From Trichobilharzia szidati (lineage: Eukaryota; Platyhelminthes; Trematoda; Strigeidida; Schistosomatidae), in NCBI GenBank assembly GCA_944472155.2, contig OX235271.1:82535256-82599255 (forward strand): 64,000 nucleotides of DNA, in the 5' to 3' direction. The notes under the pieces are model-generated. The model was given only the letters and a program-made list of their open reading frames with translations. It was not told where the DNA came from and did no database searches. The translations under genes and the position numbers were made by a program. Shown here in pieces: positions 25,286 through 34,829 of this stretch (position 1 is its first letter; every line of letters begins with the position of its first letter).

Positions 25286-27218
25286 ATAGAACTAATAGTT
25301 GCATAAAAATGTCGAACACAGTTGTGGTAAAATGTGAACTAACATCATCAACATCAGTAGAAAAAATTTAATAACACAAAGGAGGTAAGAAAACAGAGTA
25401 TTTGCTGCTTTAGAAAATGTAACCATTTATAATTAGCTCTGTATGATAATTAGCTGATAAGCCACAATATAGGACTTCTTAGGACAGAGTATCAATTCAA
25501 GTTGATACAGTTTAAAAAGATGCACAGAATAAAAGAATATAATTGTAGTCAAAAGACAGTGGACCAAGACGTCTAAGAAAGAGAGAGGATACATAAGTGG
25601 AGATTAATGAACAGTCCTTCAGAATCTGGAAGATAACGGTAAGTGAATACATATGAGTTACTGCGATTATCATTTGTTCTTAAATAACCAAACACGTACA
25701 CCTCTCTATGTAGCAAAGACTGTCTTTATAGAATGGTGTCGTGCTTTGGTATGACCACCCTTAAATCAACTAAGATGCGAATATAAAGTCATAAACAAGT
25801 TCAACAACGATTCTTCATACAATAGTTCTCATCTGCATGAATGCACGAAGTGGTTTACGCGTCAACAACAATTCGTGCACTTAGTAGAGAAGGCAAAGCT
25901 TAAAGCATAAAGTTTATCATACACGTGTAACTGAGTACACAGGTCGAATTACTAGATCAAAAGGTATCAGTAATTCTTTATTTGATGGTTCAACTGTGTA
26001 CATGGATAACAACGCAGAACCAAAACGTCTAAACAAAAGGTACAGTGAAGAGCTTCGAATAATATTTCACCGATTCAAGTAATTTCAATTCACAACAAAA
26101 GAACAGAGAGTAAAGACGTATGAAATATTTAAATAAAAAAGAAAGACAGTCCAGAAGGGCGAAACAATTCGTCAAAGTGGTTAACAGTGTCGAAAATTGT
26201 GGAGATAATAGAGAATATACCACACACTTGTGACGCAGAAACCATCCTGAGCCAGATTTCCAATGTCTTCATAACCCCTAATACTTAGCTAAAACTAAGG
26301 GTCAGTGACTTAGCAGACTGCTGTGACGCGTCTTGGCCAGACTACTGTCAAACCTGTGCGGCAGATAAGCTTAAATCCCCAGCTGTTGGTTTATGTGGCT
26401 TTCTAAATACAATGGTCAACATATTAAATCACTTCATACTGCTCCCCATCCCCACTGTTAGTAAATGAATGACAAGTTCCCTGAAAAACAGCAGTTTATC
26501 ATCATAACAAATGACAGTAGTCCTTAATTCCCTTAGCTCTTCAACAACCACCTCCATGTTTGAAAATAAGTTGTATACATTTGGTACCGAGCTATCTATC
26601 ATACACCCGAAGGTATTGGAAACTATAAGTTTATCTATTTCTTTGCACAGGAACTCCCTGTAACAGAGACTATTTGGACAGAATTATTTCAGATTTCCAC
26701 ACTGTAGCATCCATCCTATTTCTGTACACCCTGCTAGGAAAACCAAACAATTTAGTTCAGAAAATACAAATCGATGCTTCTGAAACTGGAGCCACAATCT
26801 AACCCTTGATGTACAAACGCTTTATAGTATCAGCTTAGCTAATTCAGTGCAAGTCAATTAATACTACTACAGCTAAAAAGCAGTCTTAAATCGTGGACCT
26901 TACAATGACAATTCATATCAGTCATAAGAAATTAAGTGCCAATATGGCTGTAACTGGAAATTGAGTAGCGACCTAAACGGGTAAGTTAATAACTAAACAC
27001 CTGAAAATACAATACTAAAAAACCCATAAAATGCAATCCACTTAACAAAGGTGAACGAAAGTATGAAGTGGTATAAAATAAATGTTAACATTATGCAAAC
27101 AAGTTTTTACCACAAAACTCTAAGAATAAAATTAACAGAACTTTTTGCGAGTGAAAACTACGGGAATTGTACTCAACATACATTTAAAAAATATATATAT
27201 ATAAACCATGTTGCTTAC

Positions 27219-27289
27219 TTGCGGAGTAATAGTCTTTGAGGAAGATGAGGTGCATGGTGGAATCATCTGTACAGGATCTTCATTACGAC
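27219..27289 (-). CDS. Exon 4, 71 nt, probable cassette exon
   Basis: Acceptor TTAACTTAG (AG at 27291-27290) and donor CAA|GTAAGC at 27218 frame 71 nt. With the G carried from exon 3 it reads G-R-N-E-D-P-V-Q-M-I-P-P-C-T, followed by a Ser-rich stretch, and ends in phase 0. The next exon found (19765-20171) needs phase 1. So either this exon is skipped in some messages (exon 3 joins 19765-20171 in frame) or a small phase 0 to 1 exon lies undetected between 20172 and 27218. The splice sites are good, so I keep it. Confidence 0.58.
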
Positions 27290-27769
27290 CTAAGTTAAAA
27301 ACGGTAACAAACTTGAAATATGATACAATACCTCAAGGTAAATGTTAACAATCAAATGACAGATAGTAAAATAGTATGACCACAACCCTGGTAAAGCAAC
27401 TAAGAACCAAAAGGTAGCATAAACCGGTTGCTTAGTGATAAACTACTGTGAGGAAAAAACGACATTATTACAGGAAACTAATTCACATGTCAATAACACT
27501 AAAAAAAACTTGGAAAGAACAAGGAAAAATAATAGAGGAAGATACTTTATTTCTTCGATTCTCTTTAACTGCATAAAAATTATCATACTTATTAAACGTA
27601 GTCTTCAATTGTGTACATGGACGGATGTGTATCTGTGGTAGCATTGAAATCGAAAGAAGGGAAACAAGAAAACGCTTTAGATTTCGTGAACATATGCTGT
27701 ATAGTTTTTGTTTATGACGACTCCATAATGAGGATAACTAAGTGTCTGGGCACTTGGTAGACCCATTAG

Positions 27770-28200
27770 TCTAAATAATTTTTCAAATGTTAATTTGCAG
27801 GGATTCGATTAGCCACAGCTTTGATCACTCATTAACATCAGGTAGAGAAGCACTAAAAATCAGGGGATACTGGACAGTCGTTTTGTCCCAGTGTGGGACT
27901 CTTCAATAGAACGCATACATCACCCTCACCAGGGATCGAACCCAGGACCTTCAAGTTACAAGGTGAGTAGGTTGTATACCATTCAGTCAATTGGGCAGAA
28001 CGCAATAGTCCCTCAAATTCCATCCTAGTGGCTGAACGGTTTACCACCTTGCCTCGTAACTCGAGGGTTCAGGGCACAATCTCTGGTGGGGTCATTTGTG
28101 CGTACTGATGAGCAGCTCGAAACGAGGATGAAACAACTGTCAGTACTCCCTGGTTTTCAGTGGTTCTCCATCTGAAACCACCTTATGGTATAGACTGAAA
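27770..28200. repeat. Two family B SINE copies in inverted orientation
   Basis: Left copy (27770-28020) runs GGGATTCGATTAGCC, ACTGGACAGTCGTTTTGTCC, GGGATCGAACCCAGGACCTT. The right copy (28022-28195) is its reverse: CTAGTGGCTGAACGGTTTAC, GGTTCAGGGCACAATCTCTG, then GTCAGTACTCCCTGGTTTTC. The tRNA-like heads face each other. Confidence 0.68.
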
Positions 28201-28959
28201 ATTGTAATCAATTTTCAGTTTTTTTATTTTTTAACTCCTATTTTACAATTCTTTATGTTGAATACAGACGAGATTGACAACCACAACAAGAATACCATTC
28301 ATTACATCATGTGAAATAGCCATTAGCCTTAGGCAAAGATCATGTTTAGAGCAAGAATCAACCATACGTCAATAAATTCAACATATAGTTGTAGAAATGA
28401 TAAATGGTATTTTATTTTACTTAAGAGAGTAGGAAAAATCACTAACTGAAGGAATTTAGAAAACTGAGTGTTGGACAAGTTGATAAATGAAAAAAGAATA
28501 GTTTCAATTTATTCACTTAAGGTCACAACCGAACTCTTTTCAATAAACCTAAGAGTTTTGAACTCAATCTATCAAGGATTCAGAACAAAACATATGAGCG
28601 AACAATATTGTTTTCATTTAGATCTTCAGGCTTTACTCTAATTTACATAGATTTTATATATAAAAATCTTAAGCAATAACGGTGAGTTTGTGGATCAAAT
28701 AATAATATAACAATGTGTTAAATGTTTTGAACGACAGTAGTAACAATGATCATAATGATAATAAGGTTTATATAGGTGCCAATAACAATAACGAAGGTTG
28801 TAATCTGTGTATATGTAGACAATTCAATAAATAAATTAGGTAAAATCTTAAAAGTTACGTAATACTAAAGGTGAAGTGGACAGATAATCAGAGTTTAAAT
28901 ATCATAAAAGTAAGAAGGAAATGGAAAATAAGAAAGGGTGGGAGGGTTTTGATTTGAAT

Positions 28960-29350
28960 TCACCTAGGCCAAGGGAGAGACAAAGGTAGAACAAACTTCT
29001 TTTGTATGCAAAGACTAGGATTGTTCTCTCGAATTCTCATAGCTTCGGCTGCGTGTAAAAGGCAGGTTCGAATTCCGTTCGAAAGGCTCGATGGAATGTG
29101 ATAGATAACTTTGAAGGCACTTCTTCTGTCCACTTGGTGACCGCTATCAATCAAGTGAGTCAAAATAGAACTTATAGTTTTTATTTGGCCTTTACCGAAC
29201 CATGAAGGAAGATGCTCATTAATACGTTTGTTGAGCTGTCTAGTTGTTCGCCCTATATAGCTTTCTTCACAGGAGCAAAGGATGGTGGCAGTTTGATTCC
29301 CTTTTATTGCTCTTGATAACCATAGATGTAGGACTTCACTAGACACGTCC
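28960..29350 (-). mobile_element. Penelope-like element, C-terminal GIY-YIG remnant
   Basis: An open minus-strand frame of 128 codons contains C-S-C-E-E-S-Y-I-G-R-T, R-Q-L-N-K-R-I-N-E-H and L-P-S-W-F, the C-x-C...Y-I-G-R-T...R-x-x-E-H signature of the GIY-YIG endonuclease at the end of Penelope-like (Cercyon-type) retroelement proteins. It continues H-L-I-D-S-G-H-Q-V-D, A-E-A-M-R-I-R and N-P-S-L-C-I-Q-K, and ends L-P-W-P-R. It is clearly different from the Penelope-like copy at 2760-3790, so two lineages are present. The reverse transcriptase is missing. It sits in the intron between exons 3 and 4, sense to the host gene. Confidence 0.85.
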
Positions 29351-29479
29351 CAACTTTATCAGCATAATATACTTTTTTGAACTAACAAACGCGTACACCA
29401 CAAAGAAATGATAAGGGAAATAAAGTACCAGCGTATTACAAGGAATAAAACGTTTCATTTACGAATCAGTGTGGGACTT

Positions 29480-29650
29480 ATCCTTGAAGTGCATCAGTTT
29501 AAGTTGCCACACATCGAAGAATTACACAATATAGGGAAAGAGAAAAGTGATGATACTGCAAGAGACAAATATAAATGAGACAGGGAGAGTAATCAAATGG
29601 AGATTACGGTTCACACCTTACAAATCAATACAGGAAAGGAAGGAATAAGG
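29480..29650 (-). mobile_element. LINE 3' untranslated fragment
   Basis: The + strand CTTGAAGTGCATCAGTTTAA, then GTTGCCACAC, is the reverse of GTGTGGCGACTTGAACTGCC at 35757 in the LINE 3' end. The A/G-rich stretch that follows resembles the same part of 31800-31900. Confidence 0.42.
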
Positions 29651-30240
29651 GTGCACACTAAACTATCAATGTGCGAAATGACAAAACAGGTAAGCCTTAG
29701 GTATCCTAACTATAAATGCCATAAAACTAGGTGGGAGGATAGAATACGCATAAAACCTGGCGCATACTGAAAGACTAAATGGAAGTTTATCAAACGATTG
29801 CTTGCCACGTTACTTGTTTGACTGGGTAAACCAGTTAGGGTTATGTAGGTACCGCCTTCAATTTAAAATATTATTTACCTCTGATAAACCAATAAACCGA
29901 CATAACGAGATGTAAAGAAGTGAATAAACCTGACAACAGACAGACATACAAACACACTAATATCACCTAAGATTGGCTTTCACTAATCTGTATGGATACT
30001 ATTTATCTATGACTTCTACAATTAACACATGCTGCAACTGAAAAGGTTTGGAAATTCATACTTAACAAAAATAACTCAGAAATGATAAAAACACAATGCA
30101 TGCTCATTATCGAATCGCGTTATGTTTAATTGTTTGTTTAAGTTAATTTTAATTATATTGGACTGAAATATTTGGCCTCTGTTGATATGCCGCCGCTTGG
30201 TACGGAAGTTCCAACGATTTTTCAGGATTAACATGATGCT

Positions 30241-30345
30241 ATTTTGGTGGATGGTGACTGGTAGTAGAATCCAGGATGGGTATTCTGTCAGCTGGATATA
30301 CCTGCAATCTCCAGTGTTCTCACTGAGACTCGAACCCACCACCAA
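30241..30345 (-). ncRNA. SM-alpha SINE copy with hammerhead lacking stem II
   Basis: Minus strand: GGTGGTGGGTTCGAGTCTCA (tRNA-like B-box), then GGTATATCCAG, CTGAC, AGAATACCCATC, CTGGATTCTACT. The stem I halves (ATCCAG and CTGGAT) and the start of the catalytic core are intact, but stem II and most of GANGA/CGAAA between them are gone: CTGAC runs directly into AGAA. This is a recognisable SM-alpha hammerhead that cannot fold as one. It faces a second copy at 30361-30474. Confidence 0.8.
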
Positions 30346-30360
30346 TCACTTGAAACGTCA

Positions 30361-30474
30361 ATGCCCGCTCCGAGTCTCAGTGGGGACTACCATCATCACA
30401 GGTACACCCAGTTGATGGGCACCATGTAGGACGAAATGGGTATCCTGGATTCCACTGTTAATCACTATCCACCA
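30361..30474 (+). ncRNA. SM-alpha SINE copy with hammerhead sequence
   Basis: Plus strand: CCGAGTCTCAGTGGGGACTA (rest of the tRNA-like head), then GGTACACCCAG, TTGATGG, GCACCATGTAGGAC, GAAA, TGGGTATC, CTGGATTCCACT. Stem I mostly pairs (CCCAG with CTGG), GAAA is intact and the cleavage triplet is AUC, which hammerheads accept. The first core base is T instead of C and GA of GANGA is partly changed; stem II (GCACC...TAGGAC) is weak. Probably inactive, but the best preserved of the three copies apart from 17269-17341. Confidence 0.8.
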
Positions 30475-31739
30475 GATAACATGCTTTCATAATAGGAAAG
30501 AAACCCTTGTAAGAGAGGAAGAAGAATAGTGAAACACAAGGCAGTAGGGAGAGAGAGGGGGGAGAAAAGGGAATAACAATATGAAAAAATAACTGAAAAC
30601 ATAACATAGAATGATGTTAGAAACAACTCGGTAAGAATAACAGTAACATGAAGGGAGATGACAACAATAACAATAATAATGTGCAGAAAAGGGAGAGATG
30701 TAAGCAGTAAAATAAATAAAAACTTGGTGTATTAAATAAATAAATAAATAAGGGTTAAGGAATTATCTCTTTCCATTTGCCCCCCTACCCCATCTTTTTA
30801 ACAATACAAAACAGAACTGGAGGTCCATATGGAATTGCCATAGAAATCATCAAAAACAAAATTGAAAAAAATATTTTTTAACTGCCATATTACCGAAAGC
30901 AAAATAATAAAAGCAAACAGAAACAAGAGTAAGATTGATAGAATAGGCAGAAGAAGAAGAAGAAGAAAAAATGATGTACAGCATAGCAATCACATTCTGT
31001 GTTGGTGCATGAAATACTGACTTATATTTAAAGGGAATCTCAATGAAATATTTAACAAACAGCTGGTCAAGATCTGTCTAGTTCATCAACACGAAGGTTG
31101 GGGGGGGGAGGTAAGAAGCACGGGTAGTACGATAATGACATGACAAATTTATCAAGTTAACAAAGAGGGAAATATATGTTCAAAAGTTTCATACACATAA
31201 TGTATAAAGAGTTTACCAGATTTATCCGAGATAAGGTATGCGAAATAGGAGAAATTTAACAATAGTAATAACAATAATAATAATAAAACAAATTTTTCAA
31301 AAGAAAAACTTATCAAAACAAGCGCAATCGGAACTTATTAGAGATGAGAATAACACGCTTGATACAACAATTCTATCCATCGGAAGGATACAGTTTGTTT
31401 AAAAATTAACTGAAATTTATATCACATACGACTTTTGATGGATGAAAAAAAGTCGTAAAATAGGATGGGAAAAAGTGTTAAATTAGACAGATATACAGAA
31501 AAACAAAAGAAAGACAAAATATGGGCAAAAAGAAATTCACTTGTACTCTTAAATTACACAAAATGTGGATTAACAATAAATAACAATACTAAGAATAATA
31601 GCGAGTAATTAGCAAAATAGTAAGTCTAGAGATAGAAAACCAAGGGATTCATAGACCTAACAAAAAGTCTGTGTTATACCAATCCCAGGAACTCGATTAT
31701 TAATTTTGACTATTATTCATATTCTACCCTGACCGACTA

Positions 31740-31975
31740 ACTGACTGGTTTCAGCGTAGAACTTTACACAGATGTGCAGCAGTTCCAACTGCCACACTCC
31801 ATGTAGCACACAAAACAAGAGAAGAGAGTAAACAGAGATTCAAAAGAGAGATAATAAACCAAAGTGTGAGGCAAAAAGAACAGTAGAGTTTTATTGGATA
31901 TGACACATTACAAAGAGTGAATGTATCTGCGCCAGCCATTGAGAACGATTTTGAGCCATATGCATCCTGAGACTA
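31740..31975 (-). mobile_element. LINE 3'-end remnant (LSHVGRCRLPGW family)
   Basis: Minus strand begins with the end of the coding part, M-A-Q-N-R-S-Q-W equivalent (GGCTCAAAATCGTTCTCAAT), then the 3' untranslated part down to GAACTTTACACAGATGTGCA on the + strand. Matches 4485-4700 and, in reverse, 35580-35800. Confidence 0.65.
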
Positions 31976-32369
31976 CACTGTATAAAATCATGTATTTGGT
32001 CATTCATCATTAGTTACCTGGTTCTCACAGACTGCCAGTAGTCGCAATTTCCATGTTGATTCGACAGTCTTAGTCAGTCACACATTCTCGCATATATTTC
32101 ACGAGAACGTGAAGACAGTATATTGCTATGATTAATTTGATGAGTAATATATCTTATATTCTCATCCTGACGTCATAATCTTAATTGCACTATTTGATGG
32201 GATATCTTTAGGTGCATTCAGTATACCAGTTGTTCGAAATGTGAGCATAAAATACAACAAATCTGAAGAGAAACAAATAACCAGTGGTGGATAAACCGAA
32301 GCACTTATTTGTCTCTTCCATAATAAAACTGACTATAACATACAAACAATACAAGACTGATCACTAATA

Positions 32370-32800
32370 GACTTCATTTAGAGAATCATTGAAAACCAAG
32401 CAGCGTTGGACAGCTGTTTTGTCCTAGTTCATAACTCCACTGTAGTATGCACTTGTGACCCCATCAGCGGTGGAATCCAAAACCTACGGGTTACGAGGTG
32501 GGCTTTCTGACCATTCAACCATTGGCACGGAATCCAATAGCCAATCAAATCAATTCTGACTTCTGCCGACCGTCAGTCAATGTCACTGGTGAGTATTGGT
32601 CCTCACAACCAACTTGGTGGACATCACGCTGGTTATGACTCCCCTACTAGGACTTCAAGCAACTTCATTCGGTCGCCAGTCACTAGTGAGCACTAGACTA
32701 ATCTTCAAGTGTTAATTGGCAGGGATTTGACTGAAAGGTTGTCCAATTGAAATCAGTTCGTGGTCCATTTTGAAATCAATCAAATCCCTGCAAACCAACA
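32370..32800. repeat. Family B SINE copies
   Basis: Contains GGACAGCTGTTTTGTCCTAG, ACGGGTTACGAGGTGGGCTT, then GTTAATTGGCAGGGATTTGA and, in reverse, AAATCCCTGCAAACCAACAC at 32786. The end of one copy is therefore followed by the inverted end of another. Confidence 0.62.
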
Positions 32801-33049
32801 CTTGAAAATACTAAAATTAACTGGAAAAGATTGGAAAAATTTCTGATAATTCAAGTGTGAAAAGAGACGAAGCAATCTGCCTCTCTCTATGAAATGATTC
32901 ACTTTCATTTAACTTACTCATATATAGACAAATCTATTTTTAGAAAAGCGTATACACATTAAGTTGTCTGTTAAGCTGTGCATAATTCTTTTAACACAAC
33001 TTTAACTTCACGTATTCATTACAAAATTTACACTGAAAAAAATTCTTAC

Positions 33050-33215
33050 CTAGTGCATTTGAACAGTCAATATTTACATTACAATCCCTCTGTAATGGCC
33101 CTGTCAATGGAGCAGTCGGAGTGGAAGAATTATACCACAGATTACCAGGAGATGTATCAATACCACTGGCTAAATCATGACTGAATCCATAATAATTAGC
33201 AGCCAATGGATCAAG
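33050..33215 (-). CDS. Exon 3 of unrecognised low-complexity protein gene
   Basis: Acceptor TATTTAG at 33217-33216 and donor G|GTAAGA at 33049 frame 166 nt, phase 0 to 1. It begins L-D-P-L-A-A-N-Y-Y-G-F-S and ends N-I-D-C-S-N-A-L plus one base. It is Tyr/Asn/Ser/Pro-rich with mixed hydrophobic residues, the composition seen in disordered regions of transcription regulators. No conserved domain is recognised. Its phase fits the microexon before it and both possible following exons (27219-27289 or 19765-20171). Confidence 0.74.
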
Positions 33216-34806
33216 CTAAATATAAAATAATTTTTACGGGATTATATATAATACAGTGAAATAATATTTCACAAATCTTTAGAGACAAAAAAGGTTATTA
33301 ATAAAAGAATGAATTTATTCAACCTTTTGATAACAAACACTTAAGTATAAATGAAACACACTAGGACTCAACAATTTTCAAACTCACAAAACTCAAAAGT
33401 GTCAACTTTTTGTTTCTTCTACATAACCAAAAAGAATGTTGTTCTTTACGCAGAAGACTTAAGTTGATACCAAGTAGAAATACTCGTTATACCAAAATAT
33501 CGAACATACTACAACCTTACTTTTATAAGTTTTAACTAAAGGTTCCACAAGTATTATATTATTAGGAAAAGTCCTGAACATTTGCAAAATATTTTAATTT
33601 ACGAAAAGCAAGGAAGAAAGACATAATTCATATTCAAGGGAAATGGGGTTAGCAACAACAAGAAATTCGGTTCCCTTTTACACTGAGAGTTTTGTATTAC
33701 TAATAACATATTTTAAATTGATTTTCTTTTCTTGATTGGAACAATTACTGAATAACATCAAAACAGTAAAGGGAAAGCTGGGATTTTTCCTAATGAATAA
33801 CTAATAATCACCTACTCCGATGGAATTTATTTTATTTTTTTATTTTGATTTACAGCTTGATTCCACACCGTATTTTCAGTACAAGTATGGAATTTTCAGC
33901 ATGGATATCGGTAGCCCAAATTCAGGCCGACCATAGATATCGGGTGTGCGCCGACAGGGGATGGAAGATTGGCTTCAATAGATAACCAATGACTACTGGT
34001 TTCACAAACTTAGAAAAGTTTAGATTTCCTAACTGACTTCTACTGGATACAGAAAACCTGCAGCTATGGATCTTAGGCAATACTTAAATAACTACCCGTG
34101 TGCATATAAGATTTGAAAACCCGAAAGCTGAACAGTAACTTTACATCTGGCCAGGCAGTCAGTGCCTATATAATAAGAATTCTAAAACAGCACTCAATTT
34201 CAATTGTTGTAACATCAAATTACAGGTTGATTACTAGTGTCTTACAACACCACTGTAAATTCCTTATATGCATATATATATGCACATCGAATGTGCGAAA
34301 ATGCATCTGTCATTAGCATAATCGGTGACAATAACGACACTTAATGAAAAGAACAAATCCTTATTCGAAGTAAAGAAAAAACAGAACACAAGTTGGATAG
34401 ATACGGAACTGCATACATTAGTTCGAGGCTATGGCCAGCTGTATTTTAAAGTTACAGAGGTTGTAGTGCTGCTTAGTCATTGGAAGTTTGAACAATCGCA
34501 TCACTGACTTGATGCCTACAGTACAAACTGTACACGACTTATGCACTGAATTATTGTCTTTCTATCAAAAAAACGCTGGAGGTACACTAGAACAGACAAA
34601 AGCTTGTAACCCTAGCGACAAAATACGCTGATAATTCATGTGATAATGAGAACTGAGCATCTTTTTGTATTAAATAGGCATTCTAACATGGAATCGTAAT
34701 GTAATAAAACCCTTAGAATAGTAATAAACATATTCAAACCACTATGTCACTTAAAAACCAAAGAAATATTTATTTATTTATTATGTGTAAAAACAATCAA
34801 ACTCAC
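33216..34806. other. Intron between exons 2 and 3
   Basis: AT-rich; holds a SINE at 33825-33962. No other feature recognised. Confidence 0.5.
33825..33962 (-). repeat. tRNA-headed SINE, body type 1a (head truncated)
   Basis: The + strand TTTTCAGCATGGATATCGG, then GCCGACCATAGATATCGGGT and GCGCCGACAGGGGATGG, matches 19486-19590; the head stops at GGGGATGG, so most of the tRNA-like part is missing. Confidence 0.72.
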
Positions 34807-34829
34807 AGACTGGGTTTCTGAATTCATAT
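34807..34829 (-). CDS. Exon 2, 23-nt microexon
   Basis: Between a strong acceptor (TTTTTCAG) and a perfect donor (GTGAGT) lie only 23 nt. With the single G left over from exon 1 it encodes D-M-N-S-E-T-Q-S and ends in phase 0, as the next exon requires. Seen: the splice signals and exact phase match. Known: flatworm genes, schistosomes in particular, use very short exons. Inferred: that it is used in mRNA. A chance pair of splice signals is the alternative, but the phase fit on both sides makes that less likely. Confidence 0.62.

Larger units (their letters stand above)
20172..27218. other. Intron region between exons 4 and 5
   Basis: Contains SINE copies (20960-21310, 21480-21670, 23283-23345, 23565-23720, 25080-25170), a LINE 3' end (22690-23230), an RTE tail (25190-25285) and a CTA microsatellite (24163-24196). 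Phase logic says an unseen phase 0 to 1 exon could lie here; I could not locate one with confidence. Confidence 0.5.
27290..33049. other. Intron between exons 3 and 4
   Basis: Holds a family B SINE pair (27770-28200), a Penelope-like GIY-YIG remnant (28960-29350), LINE 3' pieces (29480-29650, 31740-31975), the head-to-head hammerhead SINEs (30241-30474), another family B copy (32370-32800) and a G7 run near 31097. No further exon seen. Confidence 0.55.

Noticed and set aside
26330..26740. Possible Penelope-like RT remnant on the minus strand (K-P-H-K-P)
   Set aside because: Similarity limited to five residues, with stops throughout.
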